NCBI GenBank assembly: GCA_036365145.1
Contig: JAEOAD010002231.1
Coordinates: 1,860,001 to 1,924,000 of the forward strand
DNA: 64,000 nt
Direction of reading: 5' to 3'
Origin: Orientallactaga sibirica
Lineage: Eukaryota; Chordata; Mammalia; Rodentia; Dipodidae
Part shown: positions 9,643 to 19,784 of the stretch, piece after piece
Numbering within the stretch: position 1 is the stretch's first letter
Layout: each line of letters opens with the position of its first letter
Translations under genes and position numbers: made by a program
Notes under the pieces: model-generated
Databases searched by the model: none
What the model was told of the DNA's origin: nothing
Seen by the model: only the letters and a program-made list of their open reading frames with translations

Positions 9643-10814
9643 TTCTGCCCCTGGCCCCCCAAAACATAGATAATACAATGCATTCAGTCCAACTTTCAAA
9701 GTACCCACATTTTTAAAAAATCACTCTTAATGATGTTCAAACATCCCCATAATCCAAGGTCTTTTAACCAAGCCATAATACCAAAAAAAAAAAAAAAAAA
9801 AATCCTCCCTAAACCTATAATGGCACAAAATAAACACTCACAGTGCAAAAGATGGCATTGGGCATAGCAAAGAAATATTCAGCTAATACAAGATTTAAAA
9901 CAACCAGGGCAAACACCAAACTCTGTAGCTTCAAGTCCAACAACTCTAGCCAGTGACAAATCTCCAAGTTTGATAATTCTAAACAACAACAAGTCTTTGG
10001 AGTTCCAATTCCTCCAGCTAAGCTACTCAGAGTCCTGGAAAATTTCATCTGAGGCCTGCAGCTTTCCTAAGCAGCCGTCTTGTAGTCCTGGCATCTCCAA
10101 TGGGTCTCCAGTACAACCCATGGTTCATTCTCACGATTCCATCAGATCTCCATGCAGGCGTCCAGCAAACCTGCTTCACATTGCCCATGGCCGTTTCCAG
10201 AACACAAGACCATGTTGCAAATTCAATGACCCTCTCCTGCATTTCTTATACTCTTTAATACCAGGTAGGATGTCAATTTGTTAATCCACAGGGGAATAAA
10301 ACAGACTTTGAAGAACAGGACACTCCTTCAGCATTCAGGCCCCTCCAAAAGACTGCATTCCTTCTGTTGTCCCAGTGCAGGTAGCTGGTCCATTCTCAAT
10401 GGTTGTATTCTCTCTTACAATTGCAGCTGAATGGGCAGCAGTTTCGGCCCAAAGATTGCTTTCTGTGCCATATCCCTCTGCACACACCAGTCCATTTCTA
10501 TGCACTGTAACCCAGCACAAGTTCTCAGGACATGGGTATAACAGCAAACCTCTCACACAAACTGCTTATAACCCAGTCCAGGCAAAACTCCTTTTCACCC
10601 TCATAAGCCAAACCTCACAGTCCATAGTTCTTACTGCATTAAGATCTTTCAACCAGAATAGTCCATCAAGCTGTACTTACAGCACTACAAGGCGTCTCTT
10701 AGATCAAGGTTTCAAATTCTTCTACATTCCTCTTGAAAATCAGCTCCAAAAGGCCAAAGCCACACAGTCAGGTGTCTAGCAGCAAATGACATCACTCCTT
10801 GGTACCAACATCAC
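9643..10814 (-). mobile_element. MaLR internal region, non-coding
   Basis: Bounded on one side by the G/A-rich tract preceding the 3' LTR and on the other by the primer-site-like segment. Contains an A-run at 9782. Open frames (longest about 130 codons) show no retroviral motif. Confidence 0.75.
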
Positions 10815-11151
10815 TGTTGCAGTCAGGTTCGCATTGCTGGTAGAAATCACCCTACCAAGAGCAGCTTGCAGGAAAAAAAAGGGGGTTATTTTGGCTTACA
10901 GCCTTGAAGGGAAGCTCCACGATGGCAGGGAAAAACGATGGCATGAGCAGAGTATGGGCATCACACCCTGGCAGACATAAGGTGGACAACAGGAACAGGA
11001 GAGTGTGTTAAACACTGGCAAGGGGACACTGGCTATAACATCCCTAAGCCATCCCCCAACAATATACTGTCTCTAGGAGGCATTAATTCCCAAATCTCCA
11101 TCAGCTGGGAACAACTAGGTTTATGGGGGACACCTGAATCAAACCACTACA
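10815..11151 (-). repeat. 5' LTR of the MaLR provirus
   Basis: 337 bp, plus-strand ends TGTTGCAG...CCACTACA. It has lost about 17 bases around 11113 relative to the 3' LTR. Confidence 0.88.
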
Positions 11152-11187
11152 CTAGCCATCAGGGAAATACAAATTAAAATGACTTTG

Positions 11188-11437
11188 AGGACTGGAGAGA
11201 TGTCTTAGTGGTTAAGCGCTTGCCTGTGAAGCCTAAGGACCCCAGTTCAAGGATTGACTCTCCAGGACCCACGTAAGCCAGATGCACAAGGGAGCGCATG
11301 CATCTGGAGTTCATTTGCAGTGGCTGGAGGCCCTGGCATGCCCATTTTCTCTCTCTCTCTCCCTCCCTACCTATTTCTGTATCTCTCTCTCATAAATAAA
11401 TAAATAAATAAACAAACAAACTAGTTAATAAATAAAA
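11188..11437 (+). repeat. tRNA-derived SINE inside L1
   Basis: Forward SINE ('gactggagagatgtcttag'). It carries an extra 'caagga' at the B box. L1 ORF2 text 'actttgag' flanks it on the left and a diverged 'agtttgag' on the right, consistent with a target duplication. Confidence 0.9.
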
Positions 11438-11960
11438 CTAGTTTGAGATTCCATCTCACTCCTGTCAGATTGGCTACCATCATGAAAACAAATGGCAACA
11501 AATGCTGGTGAGGATGTGGAAAAAGAGGAACCCTCCTACACTGTTTGTGGGAATGCAATCTGGTTCAGCCATTGTGGAAATCAGTGTGGAGGTTCCTGAG
11601 ACAGCTAAAATATATTTACCATATGACCCAGCTATAGCGCTCCTAGGCATATATCCTAAGGACTCGTCTCACTACCTTAGAGATACTTGCACAACCATGT
11701 TTATGGCTGCTCTATTCACAATAGCTAGGAAATGGAACCAGCCTAGATGTCCCTCAACTGCTGAGTGGATAATGAAGATGTGACACATTTACACAATGGA
11801 GTTCTACTCAGCAGTAAAGAAAAATGAAGTTATGAAATTTGCTGGAAAATGGATGGATCTGGAAAGGATTATACTTCCTGAGGTAACCCAGGCCCAGAAA
11901 GCCAAACATGTTCTCTCTCATATGTGGATTCTAGCTACAAGTGATTGGACTTCTATGTGA
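11438..11960 (+). pseudogene. L1 ORF2 C-terminus with premature stop
   Basis: The frame includes YLPYDPAIALLGIYPKDSSH, the conserved L1 ORF2 C-terminal signature, followed by TMFMAALFTIARKWNQPRCP. A TGA at 11781-11783 stands where TGG (Trp) is expected. Reading on gives IYTMEFYSAVKKNEVMKFAG and ends at TGA 11958-11960, so the original stop is probably there. Confidence 0.92.
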
Positions 11961-13215
11961 GTAGGAATAAAACTCAGTAGCAGAAGCCAGTAAGCTAGAA
12001 AAGGGATATAAAGGGAATACAAAAGGAGGGAGGGGGGACTTAATAGGATGGTATTATATATGTGTAAGTTGAACAGATTAATGGGGGTGGAAAGGCCCAA
12101 GTAAGGCTGGGGAAGAGACTGAGTAAAGTGAAAAGGAGGGCTCATCAAAATCTAAGAGGATATAAATAAGTCATATGGAAACCTACTTTTTTGGACAATG
12201 GAACACCCAGATAGTTACTAGAAATTTTTCAGTGCCTGAGATGTGATACCTTCCAGTGAGTTGTTAGCCAGGGAGGTCCTTGATGCCTCCAAAACATTAT
12301 AGGTCATTGCCGAGGCTTTTGGTTTCCCTCTAGGAATAAATGGTAAGACCATATTGCTGAAGACGCCACATACTTGGGCTGCTGGGGCTGAGCTGAAAAC
12401 CTCCACCATGTAAACCAGCTGACAGAAAGCTGGAAAAAGGTACACTGCATGCAGAGAGAGAGAAATCACCAGTGGAGATACTCAACAATGGAAACTTGAA
12501 AGCCTTAAATTTGGCCAGCCAGGCCAAAAGCGCCAAAGGGTGCAATAGTGGCATGTCTTTTATGGGGGAAAACAACCACTCTCTAATTGGACTGGAGTCC
12601 CACTCCATGGGAGGGAATACATCCCTGATACTGAAAACCTGCAACAGGGGTAGTCATGAGCCTTAGGGGTGTAATGTCTGCTGGTGTCTGGCTAAATGTG
12701 TATACTATGCTCACCAAACTACCTGGTAAGCACTTCTCTTAATGTTCATACTCATATATTAATACTACTCTCACTTTTGGTTAGAGAAGCTTCTCTTTTC
12801 AGATGGTGGTAACCTTGGGATGACTCAGAAGGCACCATGGTGCTGAGAAGTGACAGAAGAGTGCTCAGCACTGAAACATCTCTAACACACCTTCCAAGGC
12901 TCAGGGTCCATTGCGGATGAGGTGGTGGAAAGAATGTAAGAATTAAAGAAAGGGCAGGACTCCTTACAATGTGCTCCTTTGGACACAAAATAGTCTGGAT
13001 ATCCATGACCTTAAAGTGCCTGACACTACCTACACAAAACCATCATAATAGGAGGAAAAGATGATAACATCAAAATAAAAGAGAGAATGATTAAGAGGGG
13101 GAAGGGGTATGATGGAGAGTGGAGTTACAAAAGGGAAAGTGGGGGGAGGGAGGGAGGAAATTACCAGGGGTTATTGTCTATAATTATGGAAGTTGTCAAT
13201 AAAAATAAAAATTTA
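11961..13215 (+). repeat. L1 3' UTR (~1.25 kb)
   Basis: Non-coding, with a G-rich tract (about 12025-12040 and again 13087-13165) before the end, as in rodent L1s. The terminal 'ttatggaagttgtcaataaa' contains the polyadenylation signal. Confidence 0.9.
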
Positions 13216-13216
13216 A

Positions 13217-13431
13217 GGGCTGGAGGGATGGCTTAGCAGTTAAGGCATTTACCTGCAAAGCCAAAAGACCCAGGTTCGATTCCCCAGGACCCCCATCAGC
13301 CAGATGCACTTGAGGGGTGCATGCATCTGGATTTCACTTGAAGTGGCTAGAGGCTCTGATGTGCCCATTCTCTCTCTCTCTTCCTCTTTCTCTGTCAAAT
13401 AAATAAATAAAAATAAAATAATATTAAAAAA
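13217..13431 (+). repeat. tRNA-derived SINE in an L1 poly(A) tail
   Basis: Forward SINE inserted into the A-tail of the preceding L1. The word AATAAAAATAAAAATTTA occurs on both sides (about 13199-13216 and 13430-13447). Confidence 0.92.
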
Positions 13432-13448
13432 TAAAAATAAAAATTTAA

Positions 13449-13690
13449 AAACTGGCCATGATGCCAGGGAGGTCCCTGATGTCCGCAAAACATTATAAGC
13501 TATTGCCAAGGCTTTTGGTTTCTCACCAGGAATAGATGGTAAAACGCTACTGCTGAAGACTCCACATGCTTGGGCTGCATGGTCACCTAGAAATCAAGCT
13601 GGAGCTGAGCTGACAACCTCTTCCTTTTAGACCAGCTGACAGACAGCTGGAAAAAGCTATGCTGCATGCAGCTCTATGGGAGAGAGAGAA
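13449..13690 (+). repeat. L1 3' UTR fragment
   Basis: Matches the L1 3' UTR segment at about 12240-12470 block by block ('gccagggaggtccctgatg', 'ccagctgacagacagctgga'). Confidence 0.88.
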
Positions 13691-13925
13691 GTATGTTCTT
13701 TGGCCTGCTCGGATCTTGACGTCCTTCTTCAGCAGCTTCTGTTTCTTAATTTATTGGTTCATTATTTACTCAGATAGTCAACAGCCTTCCTTGTGTACAT
13801 ATGGTTTGCCAGCCATTCGCTGTGACACTCAGGACACAGAGATCACAGAGATGAGCACGGCCTCTCACCCATTGGATTGAAAAGACAGACTAAGGCCACC
13901 CAAGACAGAGATACTTTTATCATTG
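13691..13925. other. Spacer between L1 fragments
   Basis: About 235 bases not found in the L1 3' UTR. The part around 13800-13880 ('gacacagagatcacagagat') looks like an L2/MIR-type remnant, weakly. Confidence 0.35.
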
Positions 13926-14332
13926 AGTCATCAACGTGCTCCTTCAGACACAACATAGCCTGGATATCCATGACCTTACAGTGCCTGACACTACATATAC
14001 AAGACCATCATAATAGGAGGAAAAGATGATGACATCAAAATAAAAGAGAGAATGATTGAGAGGGGGAAGGGGTATGATGGAGTCATCCCAAGGTCACTAC
14101 CATCTGAAAGGAGAAGCTTCTCTAACCAAAAGTGAGAGTAGCATGAATATATGGGTGTGGACATTAAGAGAAGTGCTTACTGGGCAGTTTGGTGAGCATA
14201 ATATATACATTTAGCCAGACACCAGCAGATGTTACACCCCTAAGGCTCATGACTACCCCTGTTGTGGGGTTTCAGTATTAGGGATGTGTTCCCTCCCATG
14301 GAGTGGGCCTCCAGTCCAATGGAGGACTAGCG
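13926..14332. repeat. Inverted L1 3' UTR junction
   Basis: 13926-14086 is plus-strand 3' UTR (equivalent to about 12970-13118). 14087-14332 is 3' UTR on the minus strand (equivalent to about 12835 back to 12590). The switch lies within 'tatgatgga|gtcatccc'. Confidence 0.85.
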
Positions 14333-14509
14333 CATCCCAGGCAGTTAACACCTACTTACTGAATGACTTAATGAAGTACTTGGTCACGTGTAAATAAAGG
14401 AATGATCACATCATAGTGTTAAACTACCAATGACAAAGGGTTCAATAAATACCAGAATTTTTCCATCTGGAAAAACTTACCAAGATAACCTATATAGTAG
14501 ACATTCTTT

Positions 14510-14529
14510 TTTGTTTGTTTGTTTGGTTT

Positions 14530-14561
<32 letters not shown>

Positions 14562-14699
14562 TCAAGGTATGGTCTCACTCTAGCCCAGGCTGACTTGGAA
14601 TTCACTCTGTAGTCTCAGGGTGGCCTTGAACTCATGGTGATCCTCCTATCTCTGCCTCCTGAGTGCTGGGATTAAAGGCGTGCACCACCATACCCGGCT
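14510..14699 (-). repeat. B1 SINE
   Basis: Reverse B1, (GTTTT)n tail, target duplication GACATTCTTT (14500-14509 and 14700-14709). Confidence 0.94.
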
Positions 14700-14777
14700 G
14701 ACATTCTTTACTATATTGAAATTTCATCTGCATCATAGCAGTGCTGAATTCCAATGGTGCTTTAAAATGCTTATTCT

Positions 14778-14934
14778 AACCAGGCATTCTAACACACATC
14801 TTTAATCCCAGCATTCGGGAGGCCCAATCAAGAGGATTGTCATGAATTCGAGGCTAGTTTGAGACTACATAGTGAATTCTAGGTCATCATGGACTAGAGT
14901 GAACCATACCTCAAAAAAAAAAAAAAAAAAAAAG
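14778..14934 (+). repeat. B1 SINE
   Basis: Forward B1, moderately diverged ('attctaacacacatctttaa'), with a 21 nt A tail. Confidence 0.88.
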
Positions 14935-14942
14935 CTTATCCT

Positions 14943-15168
14943 GGGCTAGAGAGATGGCTTAGTGGTTAAGGCACATGCCTGCGAAGCCTAAGGACCCCAG
15001 TTCGATTCTCCAGGTCCCATGTAAGCCAGATGCACAAGGTGGAGCATGTATCTGGAGTTCGTTTACAGTGGCTGGAGGCCCCAGCCCACCCATTCTCCCT
15101 CTCCCTCTCTCTCTTTCCCCCTCTCTGTCTCAAATAAATAAATAAATATAAAATCTTAAAAAGAAATA
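14943..15168 (+). repeat. tRNA-derived SINE (B2/Dip-like)
   Basis: Forward SINE with the direct repeat CTTATCCT (14935-14942 and 15169-15176). The CT tract has a CTCCCT character. Confidence 0.93.
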
Positions 15169-15220
15169 CTTATCCTAAGTTAGAAGTTCTAGTTGTGTAT
15201 CCTTTCTTAATGCTAGCTAA

Positions 15221-15250
15221 CATTTCCTATGCATATATATGCATAGGAAA

Positions 15251-15252
<2 letters not shown>
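15221..15252. repeat. Perfect 32 bp palindrome
   Basis: The half CATTTCCTATGCATAT is followed without spacer by its exact reverse complement. Immediately followed by a (TG)n tract. Confidence 0.95.
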
Positions 15253-15282
<30 letters not shown>

Positions 15283-15293
15283 TGTGTGTGTGT
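15253..15293 (+). repeat. (TG)n microsatellite
   Basis: About 20 TG units with one TT interruption. Alternating purine-pyrimidine, capable in principle of forming Z-DNA. Confidence 0.95.
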
Positions 15294-16125
15294 ATTAACT
15301 TCAACCTGAATAAAGTAACTGGCATAAAAGGACAACAATGGTTCTAGTTACTTCTGTGGATAGCACGGCATGGGATGACAATTGTGTCGAGGACATTTAT
15401 AATAGCAGTATGTTTATATTCTTATTGATTTCTCATTGCACTTTGAAAATAGAAGCCATAAATTATGCATGGCCAAGACCGATTAAGAATTGTAAGGGAA
15501 CTACACTTAAAAGGAATGGCCCAAGAACTGAAGAGTCAGCTGGCTTAGAGGGAGAATTTCTAACAATAATTCCTATGCAATGCTGCTAGCCATGTTCATG
15601 GCTTTGAAGGCTGCTAGGGGCTGTCTCTAGTATGACCACAGTCCTAGCTTGGAAGCCAGCTATGGGGGGAACACACAGGATCCGTGCCTAGGACACATCC
15701 ACGTGACCACCTCCAGGACTGCTCTTCACCGCAAATGACCATCCTTGAGAGAACAGGCACCGCGTCCTCTGGAGATGTTGTTTTGTCTGTCGCTGAGCAG
15801 CAGCACTCTCCTCATGTCAGGCTATGGATGGAAATTTTGTAGAACATACGGCAGAGGTACACTCATTCAACATTAGTGCCAAGGACACTTGTTTAAACTG
15901 CCTTCAGCCATGATTTGTCCCATAGCTACAAAAGGAAGTCTTGAGGCAGACGTCATCCTGCAACAGAGTCGTGACAGGGACAAGAAGCTCCCTCCAGTTA
16001 AACAACTACAGGGATGGAGGATGAGACTTGGAACTTACACTTATATGAGACTTGGAACTTACACGATATAGGATTAACATGTATTAGCTTTGCTAGAGCT
16101 ATGTATTTGTAATACTTGCTAGAGC
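15294..16125. other. Unique sequence, no gene seen
   Basis: One of the longer non-repetitive islands. Contains a short tandem duplication (unit beginning ATGAGACTTGGAAC at 16021 and 16045). No exon recognised. Confidence 0.45.
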
Positions 16126-16153
16126 CTTTTATTTTATTTATTTATTTATTTGC

Positions 16154-16191
<38 letters not shown>

Positions 16192-16376
16192 TAGAAGGCA
16201 ACTAGAGAGAGAGAAAGAAAAAAAAATGGGCATGCCAGGCCTCTATCCATTGCAAGCAAACTCGAGATGCATGTGCTACCTTTGGGCATCCAGCTTACAT
16301 GGGTCTTGGGAAATCAAACCTGGGTCCTTTGGCTTTGCAGGCAGATGCCTTAACTTCTAAGCCATCTCTCCAGCCC
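16126..16376 (-). repeat. tRNA-derived SINE (B2/Dip-like)
   Basis: Reverse SINE with (TTTA)n tail and a (GA)n microsatellite at about 16158-16188. Confidence 0.92.
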
Positions 16377-17397
16377 AAGGGTGACCATGCTTTGAAACGA
16401 AGTCACAAAAATAAATATGTATTTCAAGTATGTCAGTATGTATTATAAAAGAGAAGGATTGGGTACTTGGAACATTGCTATTAGGACAGTTTAATTTAGA
16501 TGTGAGAGTTGGGCAAGGCCATCCGTTGAGGAAATGAGCTGAAATCAGACTTTGAATTAGTTCAATGGATGTGTAGTGGGCCTACCTGGGCCTGTGATGC
16601 TTGAGATGTGAGAGATGACTTCTGGGGACATGGGAAGTGTCCTGGGTTGAGGGAACAGCCAAGGTCTTGAAGAGGAAGGGTGGTTGTCACATGGCATCTG
16701 AGATGGTGCTGGGTAGGACCTGGCAAGAGCGGCAGGAGTCGTGCCGTTCATCACGCTGCGGGCTCCTAAGCTGCTTGTCAGTAAGCTACAGCCAAAGGAC
16801 AGGGTGGGGACAGTGGTGCTCCTCAGCAACAGCTCCTGAAAGTGAACAGGGATCACAGTGTGACTGAGTACAATGTCCGTGAGACAGGGTCACATTTCTG
16901 AGAACGGGTTGTGGGTTATCAATGCACAGTTGTGGAAAAGGCACAAAATCATGCAGGAAAAAAGTATTCACATTGATTAGACTTCCCCCAAATGTCAGGG
17001 GTTATCAGCTCTTGTGCATATAACAAGGAGCCAGAGCCAGTGAATAGAGAGGCTCCCGGGTGGAAGGGGGACCCAATACCCTTCTCTAATACCTTGCAAT
17101 CTGTTCCCATCTATTCCTCCGCTCAAGAAGTATGAGGGGAGTTTAAATAACTCACCCACTGGGCCTTTCTTCTAAGCTTGAAGAAATGTTTCTGCATGTT
17201 TTTAAAGAAATCATTACCAAAATCTAACATACTACAAAACCATTGGCATTCCAAAGAGTGCTGAGGTTCTGCCAACAGTTACAAAGCCTGGACTGTGATT
17301 GTAGTTTTGATTAACATCCCAGGGAGCAAGTACTTTAGAAGATGTTTTGTATGTGGTTGTAATGCATCGTGTTTTGCATTTCACCTAGAAGTGACTT
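16377..17397. other. Unique sequence, no gene seen
   Basis: Longest island in the left half. The part at 16560-16870 is GC-richer than its surroundings and open on both strands for short spans, but I recognise no protein family and see no CpG clustering. Confidence 0.45.
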
Positions 17398-17537
17398 TCT
17401 TTTTTTTTTTTTTTTTTTTTTGGTTTTTCAAGGTAGGGTCTCACTCTGGCCCAGGCTGACCTGGAATTAACTATGTAGTCTCAGGGTGGCCTCGAACTCA
17501 CTGTGATCCTCCTCCTCTGCCTCCCGAGTGCTGGGAT
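17398..17537 (-). repeat. B1 SINE, 5'-truncated
   Basis: Reverse B1 that stops at 'gagtgctgggatt', missing the first ~25 bases of the element. TTTCTTTT-like words lie on both sides. Confidence 0.9.
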
Positions 17538-17709
17538 TTCTTTTACTTTTTTGCGCACTGAAACCGTATGTATATTTCAAAACTTTCAACACCCAAGATG
17601 CAGGGAAAACCTTATAGACTAACAGAAGAAGGCCACAAGTTCAATTGTGGTTTTCTGAGTTCATTAATCAACTTTTTAAAAAAAGAAGTTGCATCAGTAC
17701 ATTATAGAC

Positions 17710-17891
17710 TATAGCTGGACATGATGGTTCATGCCCTTGATCCCAGCATACAGGAAACCAAGGCATGATGATTGCTATGACTTTGAGGCCAGCGTGGGCC
17801 AAACATTGAGTTTTCAGGTCAGCCTAGGATATAGTAAGACACTGCTTAATTTTTTTCTTAAGCAGAACAAACAAACCAACAACAAAAAGAA
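17710..17891 (+). repeat. B1 SINE (diverged)
   Basis: Forward, old B1. Target duplication TACATTRTAGAC (17698-17709 and 17892-17903). Confidence 0.85.
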
Positions 17892-17903
17892 TACATTGTA
17901 GAC

Positions 17904-18366
17904 CTCCAGATGAAAGGCTTATATTATCTGTTGATTACAGGTATATTAGGTTAGAGAAATAATAAATTCTTTATTTTTAGTAAATATCACAGATCACAAT
18001 GATGCTTGCTGAAGAATAAGTCTGAATGGCTTGTGGAAGCAATGGGCTAATTGTTTCAGAGGTTAAGAATGAGAACAAAAATGTACCAGGAATGTACAGA
18101 CTCTACACACCCACTGCTCAATCAATGACTGACAGACATCTGCAGTCCTAAGGCAGTAAGTCTAAGTATTTACCATCCTAGTGTCTCCATAGAAAAGAAA
18201 ATTTTCTTGCCTGTCTCATTTGCTTCATCTTAACTAAACCAGGAAGATAATAATAACCTACTTGACAGCTAGAAGTGCAGCCACGAATAGAAATGATTTC
18301 AAAACTATTGGAAAATGTAGGCTAGATTCATGGAACAAACATTATGGTGACTGAACAAATATGTCT

Positions 18367-18398
<32 letters not shown>

Positions 18399-18447
18399 CA
18401 CACATAATGATAACCTAAGGCAGCATTCCTTCTCAGATACCATCCAT
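17904..18447. other. Unique sequence with (TG)n
   Basis: No gene or repeat recognised apart from (TG)14 at 18371-18398. Confidence 0.45.
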
Positions 18448-18702
18448 CTTTTTTTGAAACAGGGTCTCACATTATCCTGGAGCTTTCCAGTTAGGCTAGA
18501 CTGGCCAGCACAATGCAGGGATCCATCTGTCTTTGCCTCCCTAGTGCTTGGATTACAGACTCACACCACCATGGCTTCTTTATTTTTTGAGTCAGGGTCT
18601 CACTCTAGCCCAGGCTAACTTAGAACTCACTGTGTATCCCAGGCTGGCCTTGAATTCATGGTGATACTCCTATCAGCCTCAGCCTTCCAAGTGCTAGCAT
18701 TG
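18448..18702 (-). repeat. Two old B1-type SINEs in tandem
   Basis: 18448-18575 carries 'gaaacagggtctcac' and 'gcttggattacagac'. 18577-18702 carries 'gagtcagggtctcactctag' and 'ccaagtgctagcatt'. The 'acagggtctcac' style resembles older rodent B1 subfamilies. Confidence 0.75.
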
Positions 18703-18708
18703 CTTGTT

Positions 18709-18862
18709 TTTTTTTATTTTTTATTTTGTTTTGTTTTTTCAGAATGTCAACATTTATTAAATTACAAAATCCACAAACAATGTCAGTTTCTTCAGTTTTG
18801 TTGGTTGAAGTTCTCTAAGTAATCCCACTTTCATTTGGTAATATGACTATTCACAATTAAAG
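18709..18862 (-). pseudogene. 3' end of an unidentified retrocopy
   Basis: A T-rich run (18709-18739) is followed at ~18750 by TTTATT, i.e. on the minus strand an AATAAA about 15 nt before a poly(A) tail. The 120 bases beyond look like ordinary 3' UTR. Source transcript not recognised. Confidence 0.45.
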
Positions 18863-18864
18863 GT

Positions 18865-19043
18865 ATATATATTTGATTTGTGAGAGAGAAAGAGAGAATG
18901 AGAATGCCAGGGCCTCCAGTCAAATTCACTCCAGATGCATGTGCCACCTTGTGCATCTGGCTTATGTGGATCCTGGGGAATCGAACCTGGGTCCTTTGGC
19001 TTTGCAGGCAAGTGCCTTAACCACTTAGCTATCTTTCCAGCCC
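18865..19043 (-). repeat. tRNA-derived SINE (B2/Dip-like)
   Basis: Reverse SINE with intact 'gcaggcaagtgccttaacca' and a 'ggaatcgaacctgggtcc' B box. Confidence 0.9.
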
Positions 19044-19064
19044 AGGTTCTTTTGTTTCAATCTT

Positions 19065-19347
19065 TTAAAAAATGTTTTTATTATTTTTTTGGAGAGAGAC
19101 ACAGAGAGAGACAGAGAGAGAGAGGGAGAGGGAGACAGAGATGGGCGCGCCAGCAGTGTCTCAGCTGCTGCGAACGAAATCCAGATGTGTGCACCCCCTT
19201 GTGGTCAAGTGCAGCATTGCGCCCTTGTGTCACTTTGCATCTGGCTAAACGTGGGACCTGGAGGTTGGAACCGCTGGAGATTGGAAACAGTGTTCTTAGG
19301 CTTAGGAGGCAGGCGCCTTAACCCCTAAGCTATCTCTCCAGCCCTTA
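19065..19347 (-). repeat. tRNA-derived SINE, long subfamily
   Basis: Reverse SINE with an extra ~30 bp between the tRNA head and the body. The insert includes 'cacccccttgtggtcaag' (19191-19208) and 'gcattgcgcccttgtgtcac'. Direct repeat TTTCAATCTT (19055-19064 and 19348-19357). Confidence 0.92.
19190..19208 (-). promoter_or_regulatory. CTCF-like motif inside a SINE
   Basis: The minus strand reads TTGACCACAAGGGGGTGCA, matching the CTCF core CCACNAGGGGGCGC except for one C-to-T change in the GCGC part. Confidence 0.5.
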
Positions 19348-19402
19348 TTTCAATCTTAACTGTAGTATTCACCTTGAGATCACACATGATACCTCAAAAT
19401 GT

Positions 19403-19478
19403 GGGTTCTGGGGATTGAATTCAAGTCCTCATGCTTGCAAAGCAGACACTGTATGGACTGAGCCATGTCCTCAGCCCC
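19403..19478 (-). repeat. Old ID/tRNA-type SINE fragment
   Basis: 'tctggggattgaattcaagt', 'catgcttgcaaagcagacac' and 'gactgagccatgtcctcagc' follow the reverse of an ID-like head. Confidence 0.6.
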
Positions 19479-19664
19479 TCTCAGGCCTGTTCACCATAGG
19501 ATGGTAAAGTTGACCTTTTGACGTGACAAACAGGCTATCCTCACCTCGTTGCTAGTCTTGGATCTTAGAGAGTGATTTTAGCCATGTGGACAAAACACCA
19601 GCACTATGGACTCAGCATATTTCTGATTGCCTCGAGGTCTGCTTTGAAAACTCAAATGATTCTA

Positions 19665-19742
19665 CTGCTTCTCTCTCTCTCTTTCTCTCTCTCTGCCTCT
19701 TTCCCTCTCTCTCAAATAAATAAATAAAATATTTTTTAAAAG
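19665..19742 (+). repeat. Tail-only tRNA SINE fragment
   Basis: CT-rich tract followed by (AAAT)n with no body, the 3' end of a strongly 5'-truncated SINE. Confidence 0.65.
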
Positions 19743-19784
19743 AAAATAAATGGTAAATGTTAACTAAAGATTATCTTTGCATAT

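Larger units (their letters stand above)
9295..11151 (-). mobile_element. Complete ERVL-MaLR provirus
   Basis: Two family A LTRs in the same orientation enclose 1172 bp of internal DNA, with the perfect 5 bp duplication CTAGC on both sides (9290-9294 and 11152-11156). The left copy (9295-9642) is the 3' LTR and the right copy (10815-11151) the 5' LTR in minus orientation. A purine-rich tract lies next to the 3' LTR (plus strand 9643-9665) and 'ttggtaccaaggag' lies just inside the 5' LTR, where the primer site of MaLR elements sits. The internal part encodes no protein I recognise, as is usual for MaLRs, which move with ERVL help. Confidence 0.88.
8283..13215 (+). mobile_element. 5'-truncated L1, interrupted by later insertions
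   Basis: 3' half of an L1. ORF2 pieces lie at 8283-8483, 8860-9294, 11152-11187 and 11438-11960. The 3' UTR runs from 11961 to a terminal 'aagttgtcaataaaaataaa' near 13205. It was split by a solo LTR (8484-8859), a MaLR provirus (9295-11151) and a tRNA SINE (11188-11437). It starts abruptly inside ORF2, as 5'-truncated insertions do. The ~1.25 kb 3' UTR recurs at 13449, 39184, 47968 and 62531, so this is an abundant L1 lineage of the host. Confidence 0.92.

Noticed and set aside
9121..9708. 195-codon minus-strand open frame
   Set aside because: It runs antisense through an L1 ORF2 fragment and a MaLR LTR, so it is a chance frame across an insertion boundary.
10375..10779. 134-codon frame in the MaLR internal region
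   Set aside because: It lies antisense to the element, has no retroviral motif, and MaLR internal regions are typically non-coding.
13217..13300. tRNA gene candidates (A and B boxes)
   Set aside because: Every match to the B box GGTTCGANTCC lies in a B2-like SINE. No cloverleaf with a proper acceptor stem was seen.
16557..16870. Possible GC-richer exon or CpG island
   Set aside because: CpGs are sparse and frames on both strands are short; no splice-site pair fits.
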